From assembly GCA_002946415.1 (NCBI GenBank), contig NJPS01000074.1, positions 558,001-622,000 on the forward strand: a stretch of 64,000 bases of DNA, written 5' to 3'. Shown here piece by piece: positions 35,901-47,240 of this stretch. A model generated the notes under the pieces. That model was not told where the DNA came from, did not search any database, and saw only the letters and a program-made list of their open reading frames with translations. Made by a program: the position numbers and the translations under genes. The DNA is from Rutstroemia sp. NJR-2017a BVV2 (lineage: Eukaryota; Ascomycota; Leotiomycetes; Helotiales; Rutstroemiaceae). Each line of letters begins with the position of its first letter. The stretch's first letter is position 1.

Positions 35901-36658
35901 TCCACATCGACCAAGAATACCCCCCCACATCCTCATCCATCTCCCAACGCTCCTCCATCGATTCTCTACCGCGAGGTAATCGCCACCCGGCACGAAACCC
36001 CACCTCAACCGACCTCCCCACAACCCAACTCCCGCCCAACCTCCACTCCGTCCCCTGGACTGCCACCTCACTCGACGACCTCCCGAAGGAAAATCCACCC
36101 CCACCACCACAACCACCAAAAAGTAAATCCGTCACACCATCCACATCATCAAGCTCACTCTTTCAGAAAACTCGCTCGCTCTTCGAATCGAACTCTTCCG
36201 CGGCATCAAGCCCTTCTCAGTCCGCAAACGGCACCGGGACGGTAAGTAGACCGAGGGCGCTGAGCGCGATTTTTAGTTATAATGCCGGTTCCGCGTCGCC
36301 GCCGAAGGCGGCGGTGGCGCAGAGAAAGAGTCTGCAACTGGGAAGGGAGGGAGACGAGAGGAAGGAATACGATCCGGATGTAGATGGGGAGTTTTTGCCG
36401 AGGAGTTTGGATGGGAGTAGGGTTTATGGGGGGAGGGGAGGGAGTTTGGATGAGGTGAGGGGTGGGGAGGGGAAAGGGAGGAGTTTGGATGCGGGGAGAG
36501 GTGTTGGGGCTGGTGCTGGGGAGGGGAAGGGGGAGGATGGGTTTGCGGAGAGAGGAATGGGTCGTTCTAAGGGGTGGAGTTTCTCGGGTTTAACTGGTAG
36601 AGGGGGCAGGGGTGTGGTGGAGGGGGAACCTCTTCTTGGGGATGAAAACGAGGGTTGA
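29977..36658 (+). CDS. Very large coiled-coil/disordered acidic protein, function unknown
   Basis: Two exons (29977-30456 and 30530-36658) give 2202 residues. The N-terminal 160 residues are a Glu/Arg/Lys-rich coiled coil (MASVADLVSKLHENIDEIH, then IDRLEKERDEKLEEI). A short segment RPTVLPQIQYRSRKK follows the junction. Residues about 180-1700 are acidic, Glu/Thr/Pro/Ser-rich and predicted disordered. A short helical motif R-E-E-I-x-x-L-N recurs at about 414-441, 1418-1448 and 1469-1489. The C-terminal part is Pro/Ser-rich (SLFQKTRSLFESNSS, RPRALSAIFSYNAGS) and then Gly-rich. No enzyme domain is visible. It might be a scaffold or cytoskeleton-associated protein, but that is only composition-based. 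Confidence 0.82.
36459..36478 (+). other. Canonical G-quadruplex motif in coding strand
   Basis: GGGGTGGGGAGGGGAAAGGG lies within the coding sequence of the giant coiled-coil protein, on the non-template strand, near the 3' end. Four G-runs with loops of one to three bases meet the usual four-run rule. Neighbouring bases 36428-36442 carry more G-runs. Confidence 0.75.
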
Positions 36659-37009
36659 GTTTTAAGAAAAAGTCACACATGGGGGCGTGACTGTTCGAGC
36701 GGCGGAGTTCTGAGGGGGGGGAGGTGAAGAGGATTGAGGTTGGGAAGTTGGGGAAGTAAAGTTTATAAAGGTGGTTTTTTGCATTGATGGCGTTGCATAT
36801 GGATTGGGCTTTGGGATATGAATTGGGGATATACACTTGGGATATGGTTTTATGATACGCTCGCATAATATTCGGCGTTATGTATAGGGCGTTTATTCTA
36901 TCAAAGCTACTGTAGTATTTTACCAATGCATTTCACATCTATCATTTCCCCAAGAATCTTTCTGTCATCACAAACCCTCACTAATGACTTAGTCCCCATA
37001 CCTCCCTCC
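36659..37009. other. Convergent 3' intergenic region
   Basis: This gap lies between the stop of the coiled-coil protein and the stop of acylphosphatase. No gene is supported; it probably contains both 3' untranslated regions. Confidence 0.5.
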
Positions 37010-37678
37010 TCACTTAACAACATTAAACCCTCCCTCTTCTTTCCCGTCGCTCTTGACATCTAACTCTTTCTGCTCAACTCCAGACACTCTTGCGGCGCTG
37101 GGTCCTTGGTTCAGATCCTCGACGAATTTGGAGATTTCGGAGGTCGGCCCTTGTACTTCGCCTGTTACCTGGTGGGTGGGGTTAGTGTTTGGGGAGGAAG
37201 TTCAACTGGGTTGCGGAGAGGGTGTTTCTAGTGGGGGTAGGGGTGGGAAGAAGGGAATCAAGGGGGAGGGTATAGGGAAAGAAGGGAAGTGGTGTACGGA
37301 TAGGGAATGGGTGATAGAGGAAGGTGATAGGAGAAATGAAGAAAAATATACCTTCTCATCATCCGTATTTCGAACCCATCCAATAAGACCGTATCCATCT
37401 GCTTTCTTCTTGGCGAAGTAGCGGTAGCTAACACCTGGACGGGTAATTAGTTGATATGCTTGCAGTGTTCCGTTTGACAATGTATTTCTTTCCAAAAAAA
37501 GGATCGATGTGCAATAATCTTGTAGAAAGAGTAAGATTGTACCTTGAACTTCTCCGCTCACGGTAAATGCTATCTATGGTTTGTTAGCTTTATTCTGTCA
37601 TGGGATTGATTGATTGATTGATAGCTCCATGGGCCTTGGGGGAAGTAGCTAGTTAGGTGAACGTACCCGTTTGCTCAT
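37010..37678 (-). CDS. Acylphosphatase
   Basis: Four small exons (37678-37667, 37573-37543, 37434-37352, 37168-37010) encode 94 residues, the usual size for this family. The first exon is only four codons (MSKR). The spliced N-terminus reads IAFTVSGEVQGVSYRYFAKK, with the catalytic Arg19 in the G-V-x-x-R phosphate loop. The second signature GYGLIGWVRNT carries the catalytic Asn37. GEVQGPTSEISKFVEDL follows. Known reaction: hydrolysis of acyl phosphates such as 1,3-bisphosphoglycerate to carboxylate and phosphate, in the cytosol. All four exons are needed to obtain the family sequence, so the splice model is strongly constrained. The gene is divergent from Esf1. Confidence 0.95.
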
Positions 37679-38034
37679 GGTTCTTTTTGTTTGAGTGATT
37701 GCAGATTCTTTTTCTTTCTTAAGCGTGGTTGTCCGTAATTGAAATTCTAATAGAGAAAGTTATTTCAAGTGGTATTCATAGAGCTTCACAGTCCCAAGTT
37801 GTATATCCGCGTGAGCTTCATATCAAAAAGATACCCCGCCAAGCATTCTTTCGTCATTGGGACCCCACGGACCCTACCTTCCTGACTAATCACACAGCTG
37901 GACTAACCTTTTCCATATCACCGCCCAACTCAATTTCCCCAACTCGGCAGAAAAAAAATAAAATCCTCGTTCATCCATTTTCCATTCGTTCTCTCAACTT
38001 CCCTCCAGCTCACTCACCCATTCCTTTTCGCAAG
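37679..38034. promoter_or_regulatory. Shared promoter of acylphosphatase and Esf1
   Basis: Only 356 bp separate the two divergent start codons. The interval is TC-rich near the Esf1 start (37900-38030). The frame of Esf1 is open upstream to 37729, but it lacks an ATG that fits the family start; MPKPKQKLPKGA at 38035 does. Confidence 0.55.
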
Positions 38035-40275
38035 ATGCCCAAACCCAAGCAAAAGCTCCCAAAGGGAGCAGTCCAGCAAGACGATGCACCAATCAGCGAT
38101 CCCCGCTTCTCCAATTTCAGCACCGATCCCCGATTCCGACTCCCCTCGAAAAAACAGACGCGCACAAAAATTGACAAGCGATTTTCGCGCATGTTGAAAG
38201 ATGAGGAGTTTACAAAGACTGCGAAGGTCGATAGATACGGAAGGAAATTGAAGGATGATGGAAAGAAAAAAGCGCTGAGGAGGTTGTATGAGGCGGAGAG
38301 CGGGAGTGGTAGTGGTAGTGGCAGTGATACTAGTGCTAGTGATGCAGAGGAGGAAGAAGGTGATATCGAGGTGGAGGACGATGATGTTGTGGAGAAAGAA
38401 TTGCAAAGAGCGGATAAGGGGTACGATCCAGCGCGCGGTGGCGGATTTTCATCGTCTGAGGACGAAGATGATGAAGAGGAAGAAGAGGATGGCGGAGTAG
38501 AAATCGAAGAAGCCGAGTTTCCAGATATGCAAGCCGAACAGGCGGCTGTCGAGATGGGTGAGGTGTCTTCACGAATCGCGGTTGTTAATATTGATTGGGA
38601 TAATATTCGCTCGGTGGATTTAATGGCCGTTTTCCAAAGTTTCGTCAAGCCTGGTGGGAAGATCCACAAGATTTCAATCTACCAGAGCGAATTTGGGAAG
38701 GAAAGAATGGAAAGAGAGGAACTGGAGGGCCCACCAAAAGAAATTTTCGCAAAGAAAAACGAGGATGAGGATTCTGACTCTGAGGACGAGGATGATGAGG
38801 AACTCGAGGAAAAAATCAAGAAAGACCTCCTCAAAGGAGACGATGGTGAAGAGTTTAACAGTGCCGCCCTACGACAATACCAACTCGAGCGTCTCCGCTA
38901 CTTCTATGCTGTCGTTGAATGCTCCGATAACGATACCGCGCAAAATATCTACGAAGCTACAGACGGCACCGAGTATCTCAGTTCTGCTAATTTCTTCGAC
39001 CTACGCTTCATTCCCGACGGAGTTGAGTTCGATGATAAGCCAAGAGACGAATGTACCAGCGTTCCATCCGGCTATAAACCCACCGAATTCGTCACCGACG
39101 CTCTGCAACATTCCAAAGTCAAATTAACATGGGACCAAAACCCCGAAGAAGCCAGCCGCAAAGATGCAATCAACCGCGCATTCAAAGGAAGCCGCGCCGA
39201 AATCGGCGAGAATGATCTTCGAGCCTACCTAGGCAGTGATTCCGACGACGACTCATCATCCGAAGTCAAAAATGACGAAGAAGCTCCTGAAGCCGAGACC
39301 GAATCCGCACCCAAGCTTTCAAAAAAGGAGCTTGCCCGCCAAAAAATGCGCGAAGCACTCGGTCTTACCACTGAGCACGCCTCCAAATCCAAATCTAAGT
39401 CTAGCGGGCCCGTCGGCAATATGGAAATCACATTCACATCCGGTCTCACCTCAACTGGCGACTCTCACCAAGTATTTGAAAACACACCCGATGACGTCAA
39501 AGAGGAGACCACAGCCGAGAAATACATCCGCAAAGAACGCGAGCGCAAAGCGCGCCGAAAAGAGAAAGCCAAGGCGTTGAGAGAAGGCCAGGATCCTGAC
39601 GCCGAAGCTGCTGCGCAAGACGAAGATGGCGAGAAAGGAGAAGAGAAAGAAGATCTAGGCTTCAACGACCCTTTCTTTGCCACCGACGAGACCGTGCGCA
39701 ACGCCACGGTCAAAACACAACGCAAAGAAGACCGCAAAAAGAAACGCGCGGTCAAAGAAGCAGAGGAGGAAGACCGCCAGAAGAAACGCGCAGAGCTGGA
39801 ATTACTCATGGCGGACGATCCCGAGACCGGACTCGCGGGGGAGAAGCTCGAACATTTCGACATCAACGAGATCCAGCGGGCGGAAAAGGCGGCGAAGAAG
39901 AAGGGGAAAGGAAAGAAGGGGAAAGAAGAGGGAAGTAAACGAGGCGGACTGCAAGAGGGCTTCGAGATCGATGTTGCGGATGAACGTTTCTCGGGGAGGT
40001 TATTTGCGAACCATGAGTTTGCAATTGATCCGAGTAATGCGAAGTTTAGGGGTACGGAGGGCATGAAGAAGTTGTTGGAGGAGGGGAGGAGAAAGAGGGG
40101 GAGGGAGGTGGATGGGGATGAGGAGGGGGTGGGGTTGGGGGTGGGTAGAGGGGAGCGGGGAACGAAGAGGAAGGGTGGGGATGGGGATGAGGAAGGAGGA
40201 GGAGAGGGGGAAGTAAAAGCAGATGATTTGAAGGGGTTGGTGGAGAAAGTTAAGAAGAAGTCGAGGAAGAACTAA
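38035..40275 (+). CDS. ESF1: Esf1, pre-rRNA processing factor (NUC153 domain)
   Basis: A single exon encodes 746 residues. The N-terminus ISDPRFSNFSTDPRFRLPSK and KIDKRFSRMLKDEEF are the conserved Esf1 start. An acidic stretch follows (about 90-165). The central domain has SRIAVVNIDWDNIRSVDLM, YYQLER-like LRQYQLERLRYFYAVVEC, and a KLTWDQNPEEASRKD element. The C-terminal NUC153 domain is at about 640-680 (ADERFSGRLFANHEFAIDP). Known role: nucleolar protein needed for early 18S rRNA processing and 40S biogenesis. The last 70 residues are Gly/Glu/Arg-rich and encoded by G-rich DNA. No introns, unlike the neighbours. Confidence 0.95.
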   Translation: MPKPKQKLPKGAVQQDDAPISDPRFSNFSTDPRFRLPSKKQTRTKIDKRFSRMLKDEEFTKTAKVDRYGRKLKDDGKKKALRRLYEAESGSGSGSGSDTSASDAEEEEGDIEVEDDDVVEKELQRADKGYDPARGGGFSSSEDEDDEEEEEDGGVEIEEAEFPDMQAEQAAVEMGEVSSRIAVVNIDWDNIRSVDLMAVFQSFVKPGGKIHKISIYQSEFGKERMEREELEGPPKEIFAKKNEDEDSDSEDEDDEELEEKIKKDLLKGDDGEEFNSAALRQYQLERLRYFYAVVECSDNDTAQNIYEATDGTEYLSSANFFDLRFIPDGVEFDDKPRDECTSVPSGYKPTEFVTDALQHSKVKLTWDQNPEEASRKDAINRAFKGSRAEIGENDLRAYLGSDSDDDSSSEVKNDEEAPEAETESAPKLSKKELARQKMREALGLTTEHASKSKSKSSGPVGNMEITFTSGLTSTGDSHQVFENTPDDVKEETTAEKYIRKERERKARRKEKAKALREGQDPDAEAAAQDEDGEKGEEKEDLGFNDPFFATDETVRNATVKTQRKEDRKKKRAVKEAEEEDRQKKRAELELLMADDPETGLAGEKLEHFDINEIQRAEKAAKKKGKGKKGKEEGSKRGGLQEGFEIDVADERFSGRLFANHEFAIDPSNAKFRGTEGMKKLLEEGRRKRGREVDGDEEGVGLGVGRGERGTKRKGGDGDEEGGGEGEVKADDLKGLVEKVKKKSRKN

Positions 40276-41009
40276 ACAAAAATTTCCAATCGCATAACTT
40301 ATTAGTAGATACAGTAGACTAGGAATGTACGGTACTACTGGCAAAATCAGTCCTAATTGAGAGTAGAGTAGAGAGAAACTAAAGATATCAGTACTGCAAC
40401 TTCTAGAAGCCATACTCACGTTTAGTTCGGAAAGGAATATCCCCAGATACTCACACCACATCATATAAATATCCTCACCAATTTCGAATAACGCTCCAAC
40501 CCCTATATCTTCCTTCTGCAAGTTCCCAAGCACAAAGATGCAGCAGCGTCGCCAGATAATTGTTATGATATTTCCTAGCTAACCTAGGTGAGTGGTGCAG
40601 ACTCGAATATCCTAGCTACGTTTTCTTGTACTAGATATAGTTAATGAGCGTATATAATTTGTATCTTCGTAGTATAAACCGATATGTATGCAAGCCTTTA
40701 TCCATCCCTTTTCGTCCCACTCCATATCCCAGCAGGTGATATTCGACCTGTTCAGAGTTCCACCGGGTAGTGTTTTTCCCTCGACGATAAAAGTAAATCA
40801 AAGCTGTCATAATTTCGTCCAGTCGTGGTAGTCGTGGTAGTCGTAAGCTCGTCTGCTCGTCTGCTCGTCCAGTCGTAGAAGCGTAGAATCGTGAGTTCGT
40901 CAATTCGTAAAGTCGTAAAATCATCGAGACGCGTAAATATCGAAATCAATGAAACACATCGCAGCCCCAGATCCACCACTCGCCACCACACATCAACCAG
41001 GCCCTCAAC
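40276..41009. other. Convergent 3' intergenic region
   Basis: No gene is supported between the Esf1 stop and the SNF2-helicase stop. A TCGT-rich repeat array is listed separately. Confidence 0.5.
40814..40925 (+). repeat. TCGT-phased imperfect short tandem array
   Basis: TCGT recurs every eight to ten bases for about 110 bp: AGTCGTGGT twice, then CTCGTCTG twice, then diverged units such as AGTCGTAGA, ATTCGTAA and AGTCGTAAA. It looks like an old expanded microsatellite in the 3' intergenic region. Confidence 0.8.
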
Positions 41010-44000
41010 CTAATCACTAAGCTCAACCTCCTCTCCCCTCCCCCCCAACGCATTCTCATACCCCTCACCATACGCCCCGCTTGCCGAGCTGCCACCCTCA
41101 CCATTATCACTTGTATCCCCGCCCATCTCGCTATCGTCATAATCCGGGACAATGACTACATTATCATCCTCATCCGTCTTCAAGAACCCAAACAACCTAG
41201 ACAGCTGTGCCAAGTTCAAGGTGCCTCCTTCCCCCTTACTTTTACCCCCCTCGCCATCTTCTCCATTCTCGTCGATTGCCTTCTCGCATGCTTTCAGCTT
41301 CCATTCCTGCATGCCGAGGAGTCTCATATCGACCGAATTGCGTACTACGAGACGAGTCATGTATGTTTCCTTTTTCTGGCCCATGCGAAAGATGCGGCCG
41401 AATGCTTGTTGTTCGACTGCGTGGTTCCACCAGAGATCGAGGGATATGCAACGGTTAGCAAAAGGGAAATTAAGACTGATGTAGTTAGTATTTTGTTTCG
41501 TAGATAGAAGGTTAAGCTGAGAGTATCTGAGGAGAGGAAAAGAAGACAACGCACCCTAAACCTCCACACTTCAACCCCGCAATGAGGATATTAACGGTCT
41601 CGCTGGTCTTGAACTTATTGATAGCCTTCGTACGATGTTCCAATGACGCATCACCAGTTAGGTAAACAAAGCCCCAGCCTTCGCCGGTACACATACGGCC
41701 AATAATGCGGGCCAGAGTTCGGAATTGTACGTAGATCACTACCTATCATGTGATGGTTTGATTGCTTAGTTTCGTTTTGAACATTCAAAGTCCAAGTCTG
41801 TGAACAAGACAAGAAAAGGGAGGGCATCATGAGTGGAGTCAAAAACATACCTTATCGAGCGGTGCCTCCTCGAAACCTTTCAACAACAGCGCTTTAAGAG
41901 CGGTTGTCTTCGCCGAAGGCGTGAGCGGGAAGTCAGGATCATAATCGGACCTTGTAACCCATGTTGAATCTTTTGTGAACGGTTCAAAGCCTAGTGCATC
42001 AACACCTTTGCTCAAGGAGCGTTCTTGTTTACTAAAGCCACCATGAGACGACTTATGGCGTTTGTTAGAACGAGGAGCATCAGATCCTCCATCCATGTTG
42101 TCGTCATCAGGCATGTCGAGCTCACGGTAAGGTTCCGCAGTTGAGAAGATGCAGTCGCAGTGTGGGCAGACATCGAACTAATTGGAATTACATTAGAACA
42201 TCAGTTAGCGTAATAAATGGGGTAAACGTACGCTATCATCTACATCCGCTTCTTGGACTTGACTGTGAAGGTTATTCACAAGGCAATCTCTACAGAACAC
42301 GTGCGAGCACTAGAATACAAATGTCAGCTCTTACACCCCATATTCAGAGTGTCACCCCTGAGCTAGGCAACATACCGAAGTAATAACCGGGTTTGTTGGC
42401 ACATCCGAGCAGATATTGCAGGTAATACGGGAATACAGTTCTTCATGGTTCAGCGTATCCAGGGCCTTGTCAAACTGGAATTTGCTTCCAAACTCCGATA
42501 TTCCAAAGGGTTTTGTCTTATCAGAGTCCTCCTGCCCATTTTCCCTAGCAATGCGCCTCTCTTCTTCACTTTGAGCGACCCAAATCTTACATTGTTCGTA
42601 GAAAGGTCTAGCCGAGGCCGAAACACGAGAAAGCTGGCGACTAAACTGATCAACATCTTCCGAGGTCCAGGATTCCTTGATTGTACGTTCCAGCATGAAT
42701 GGATGAGAGGTGCATTGGCGGAGACGAAGTAGTTGAACAAAAAACACCCCATAGGCGCGCTGAGCAGTCCCGTTAGCCAGGAAGTGGTTGAGGGTAGCAC
42801 GGAAGCGATTCTCTGTCTGTTGTGTAGAATTTAGTATTTTGAATGTCCAAAATGTGCTTGAACACTTACAATACGATAAATAATCTTCTCTTCCTTTGAG
42901 AAGTCCACTAACTGTAGTATAGGATGGGGATCAGGAAGCCGTAAAATTGGTCGGTTCAGAATCGTAGTCTTCATGGTACGACGCATCATGGCGTAGCTAA
43001 GAAGGGTTGCGATGCGATTATTGCAATCTTCAGCGTCAGGATCGCAAAAGTATCTTTCAAAGGTCTTGTAATCTATTGAGTAGTTGGCTTTGAGGAAGCG
43101 GAGGTATGGGAATAGTCTAAGGAGATTCAATTGTCAGCTTTTGATTGTTCAAGTGTATGTGAAACTTTTAAAAGGTAATTTGAGCGCCAGGGTCCATCCT
43201 CTCTGATTCGGCTCCGTCGTTGTTCAGATTCAGTTTGGACTTTCAAAACCTCAAATAAGACACGAGTGGTCACTTACTCTTCTAGTCTATTAAGGAGCGG
43301 GGTTCCAGTTAGACACCAACCTATATGGTAAGGTTATTCAGCAAGAGCAAGCAATCACGTCGGAGTATCGAACTTACGGTACATGCTCCGAAGGTTCTGG
43401 CAAGCCAGACTGGTTCTAGCCGTGTTATTTTTGATGGCATGAGCTTCGTCAAGGACGACTCTGCGCCAATTCATCCGATGGAGAACTCCAAGATCCTTGA
43501 CAGCATCATCCCACCAGCTATTGTAGCCACTTTGCTCAATCTTCTCTCTAGCGATGCGGTCTGGAAAAGGAAATTGCTTCATGACCTCTGTATATGTAGT
43601 CAAAACAACGTCCATATCCCGTAAGACGTTATCGGAAATACGGTAAGATTCTTTGTAGATTATAACTTTTGGAAGAGCACTGCAATGGAGCTCAACCTCC
43701 CCTTTCCACTGATAGAGAACCGAGGAAGGAACCACAATGAGCGTTGCGGTAATGCCACGACGACGGTCTTCTTCTGTAGGCGGGTTACCCACCATACAGG
43801 CAAGCGTCTGGACCGTCTTGCCTAATCCCATGGAATCTGCAAGAAGACCGCCATGTGGAGGTTCAGAGCTCAGTTCTCTCTGGATCATCCACTGCGCTCC
43901 TAGCAGTTGGTGGTGGTACAAGGTCGATCGCATGCCCTTCACTAGCCACTTTCCCTTGACAGCTTTGACATTTGCAAAGCCAAAGCTGCGAGAAGCCTGA

Positions 44001-45535
44001 AGCAATTTTGCTTTGTCAGATCGGCCTTTGCTCTTGCTGCTACCATCAGGAATGTTCGCATATAGTCGCTGTAGCTGTGTAGCTTTGGAACCAGATTCAT
44101 CAATTTCTGGTTCTGGACCAAGCCTAAATATAGGGTTTGTGAGTCGTTCAGAAATGGGGTCGGAGGCCAGGAGGTCTTCAAGAATTCGTTGGCCAAGGTT
44201 GTCTTCACCATCGCGTCTGTGCATGAATCGCATTTCGTTGACAGCTTTGTCAATTTTGATCCCTCCAGTTTTCCCTTTGCCATTCCTCCCTTTTTCCTTC
44301 CCTTTCCCCTTTCGCACAGCGGCTTTGTTAGCTTTCTCGACAATTTTCTTGCCCTTTGCTCCTGATGTCATGGGCGGACGACCTTTTTTCTTCTGGGATT
44401 TGCTTCTAGCTTTCTCTTTTTCTTGCTCTTTCTCTATCTCGAGGACTTCACGAGCGGTTCTGCCTACCTTTCTGCGAGTTTTCTTTGACTTCTTTGGAGC
44501 CTCTCCATCTATCAGCCCAGTACCGTTCAATTCTTCGTTCAGCATTTGTGCCAAGGTCGCATCTGGGGTTTGATTGTCAAATTCAGCATAGTTTCCTGGT
44601 CTTGAAGATGGCCCCTCGCCATTATCTCGTACACTGGCACTTCTTCTTCTTGTCTCGGGAACAAACAAGCCATCGGTATCATCGTCATCCTGTTCTGATC
44701 GGCGCGCTTTCTCCCGATGATGTCCACCTCGGACTCGGTCTATTGTCGCCACAATGTTTCTGAATCTTAATAGCTCAGCGGCTGATGTTGAACTGAGCTT
44801 GCCCTTAGAAGCCTTTTCTTTCAAGAGCGCGTTAAGTTGGACTTTGGCGTTTGCGTATTCTTCATCGTCTTCCTCTGTGCTGGGATTTTGATGCATCCAT
44901 TCTTGGTCATCTTCGTCGTCGTCGGCATGCATCGCACTTTCAAAGTCTGCGTCAGCACCGAAATGAGCAAAACTTTCTGCCCGTACTTTGCGCTTTCGGT
45001 GGTTGGGAGTTGACGAAGTAGCAGTTGGCACATTGCTTCTGGCAAACATTAGGGGAATTTTGGCGCGTTGAAGGGCCATCATTTGCTCTGGAGTCAAATC
45101 TTCATCTCCGGACAGTCCTGGAGGATTTCGGGAATCTGAGTCTTTATCCTTTCCTTCATGTAGAGAGGACGCTGTTCCCGGTTCTGTCTTGATTCGAACT
45201 TTTGGATCATTTGGCCCAGATCGTATTGAACGTACACTCAATATCACGCAATCCTCGTCGGAATCATCAGCAACGGCATCTTCCATCTCTCGGTCTGAGC
45301 TTCCAGTGGAGCCCTCAGAACTAATTTCAATACTCTGAACAAGAACGTCTGGATCTTGGCAGGCTGTCTGGGGTGGAGCGACCGATTTGGGTCTCTCAAC
45401 TGGTCTCTCAACTGGTCTCTCAACTGGTCTCTCAACTGGTCTCAGAGTGAAAAGATCTTCCAAGGTTTCCTGGTAATTATCGAAAATATGATCATTTTCA
45501 CTAAGCCCAAATGGAACGTCATCTTGACTAGACAT
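41010..45535 (-). CDS. SNF2-family helicase with RING finger (Rad5/Rad16/Uls1-like)
   Basis: Eight exons (45535-43378, 43320-43278, 43116-42870, 42816-42376, 42309-42232, 42177-41851, 41742-41555, 41475-41010) give 1315 residues. The N-terminal half is charged and disordered and includes four P-V-E-R repeats. The ATPase begins near residue 540 (YHHQLLGAQWMIQRE); Walker A is DSMGLGKTVQ near 567 and the DEAH box VLDEAHAIKN near 695. WCLTGTPLLNRLEE follows. A C3HC4 RING (CNIC, then CSHVFCRDC, then CPHC) lies between the helicase lobes, near 945-1000. The C-terminal lobe has VYLTGDASLEHRTKAINKF and the arginine-finger motif RIFRMGQKKET. A RING set between SNF2 lobes is the Rad5/HLTF, Rad16 and Uls1 arrangement: DNA translocase plus ubiquitin or SUMO-linked ligase acting on chromatin. 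The exact subfamily cannot be fixed by eye. Confidence 0.92.
45393..45440 (-). repeat. 12-bp coding repeat (P-V-E-R x4)
   Basis: CTCTCAACTGGT is repeated four times perfectly on the plus strand. On the minus strand it codes four P-V-E-R units near the N-terminus of the SNF2/RING helicase. Perfect identity implies recent expansion. Confidence 0.95.
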
Positions 45536-47240
45536 CTTGCCGGTAGCTGAGTGAATGTGTACCCTGAAATGGAAGAATTAGTTCACATAGATGTCAAGAG
45601 AGAAATGGAATTACCGAGTCAATGCAGAAGGCGGTTTGTGTCCACCTTTTCAAATCGAGAAGTCTGAAGGAGTTGCGTTTCGTAAATAAATGCAAAAGTT
45701 AATGCGATGTGTTCTTAGGAAGTCGAACTGTAAAGATGAAGGAAACGTGATGGGAGAAATAGATATTGAAAGCGAAGAAGATAATTAAGGCCGAGAAAGA
45801 TTGCTTGGAATATTGCTGGAATCGTAAAATCAAGTTGAGAACGGAATCGAGATGAAGCTCAAATATTGGCCGTAGAGAAAGCGAATAAATAGATTGATAA
45901 GTATCCTGTAGTGCAGTAAAGCACCATATAGCAGCGAGACTTTGGGTGATTGTGTTAAAGAAGGAAGTAGATGTGAAAAGGTTTGTTGTTGGAAGGTTAT
46001 CGGCGCCTCGTAGAAATTCATATAGACACTAGCGCGGCTCGAGACAAGCGAGACTTGTGAAAACAGAAGGCACCTTCTTTTTTAGCTGGGAAACGGAAAG
46101 GAAGATCAGAAAGAGTCCAGTAGTTGCGAAGAAGGTTGCCGTCCAAAAGTCGTCGGCGACGCGTAGATCGAAATACGCCAGTGGACGCTGGACACTCACT
46201 CGTGCAGCTCGAGAGAAGTAAAACTTGCGAAGTGGAAGAAATTATGCGGGATTGTTTGCCATTAAGTTGAAATGGAGCTCGATCTGCAAGAGAGATCGTC
46301 CTCGATGTCTAGAAAAAACCAAAGAGAGACTGTAGTAGGTAGGTGTAATGGAATAAGATTTCATATATGAAGCAGCGTGGATAACAAAGGCTTGTGGGTT
46401 TGACTTGAGTGAATTATAGAATGCTTGCTTGTATTTGAGATGAACAAGTAGAATTAGAGAACCAGATGTCGCGACTGCAGATGTGTTTGTTGTGGTCTAG
46501 AAGCCTGACCCAACGACGTAGTGAAGTTATACCAGAATGGGAAGTCCATGAGCGGAAGGAGCGAAAAGCGAGGAGCAACGAGCAACGAGCAACGACTTCA
46601 ATTCACTCAAGCCTGAAGCGATCCAGATACCTAAGGCAAACTTTATATAGTGACTCTTGAGATCTGAACTTCGTAAGAGTCCAGAAAGAATCTGTACCAG
46701 GACTTGTTTGCTGTTGCAATTCCCACATTACCTCGGAGTAGTCAATTACTCAAACAAGAATTCAACCCATCATCCTCCTCCCCAACTTTCCGAATCCTCA
46801 AGCACATAGTGAGATTCGAGAGACACCTGGCAGGGCAAGTTTGTCGAAGGAGCATGAAAGGAAAAAGGAGGCTCGTCGTTAGAGTCCAGCTTACATGAGT
46901 GGCTCGCAGCTAGCTTACTAATCCAAATGCCCCACGCTGATCTGTCACCATGCATGTCGACGAGTGCTGAAGCATGCACCTTACTTCACATGGTGAGCAT
47001 CGGAATCTATGGGGTCAGACTAGGAAATCCAGACTACAATCAGACTACTAAATCTGCATACAGTCATGCGTCAAGCATTGATGGTTTGCCAGTCGAGCAC
47101 ATGAGTTTTCCCCATCACACGCACCAAAAATACATAATAATCCCACATCCCACATCCGACACCATTTCATTCCTTTTCTTCTTCCCAAAATACCCTTAGA
47201 TCCGCAAGATGCACATCTAGAAATCACCCCAACCCTCAAA
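45536..47240. promoter_or_regulatory. Divergent intergenic region of SNF2/RING helicase and HET protein
   Basis: The 1.7 kb gap between divergent starts has no supported gene. Two diverged related segments occur at about 46000-46060 and 46145-46240: both have CGGCG, then CGTAGA, CACT, GCTCGAGA, AAG and ACTTG in the same order. This suggests an old local duplication. The 3' end before 47241 is CA/CC-rich. Confidence 0.45.
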
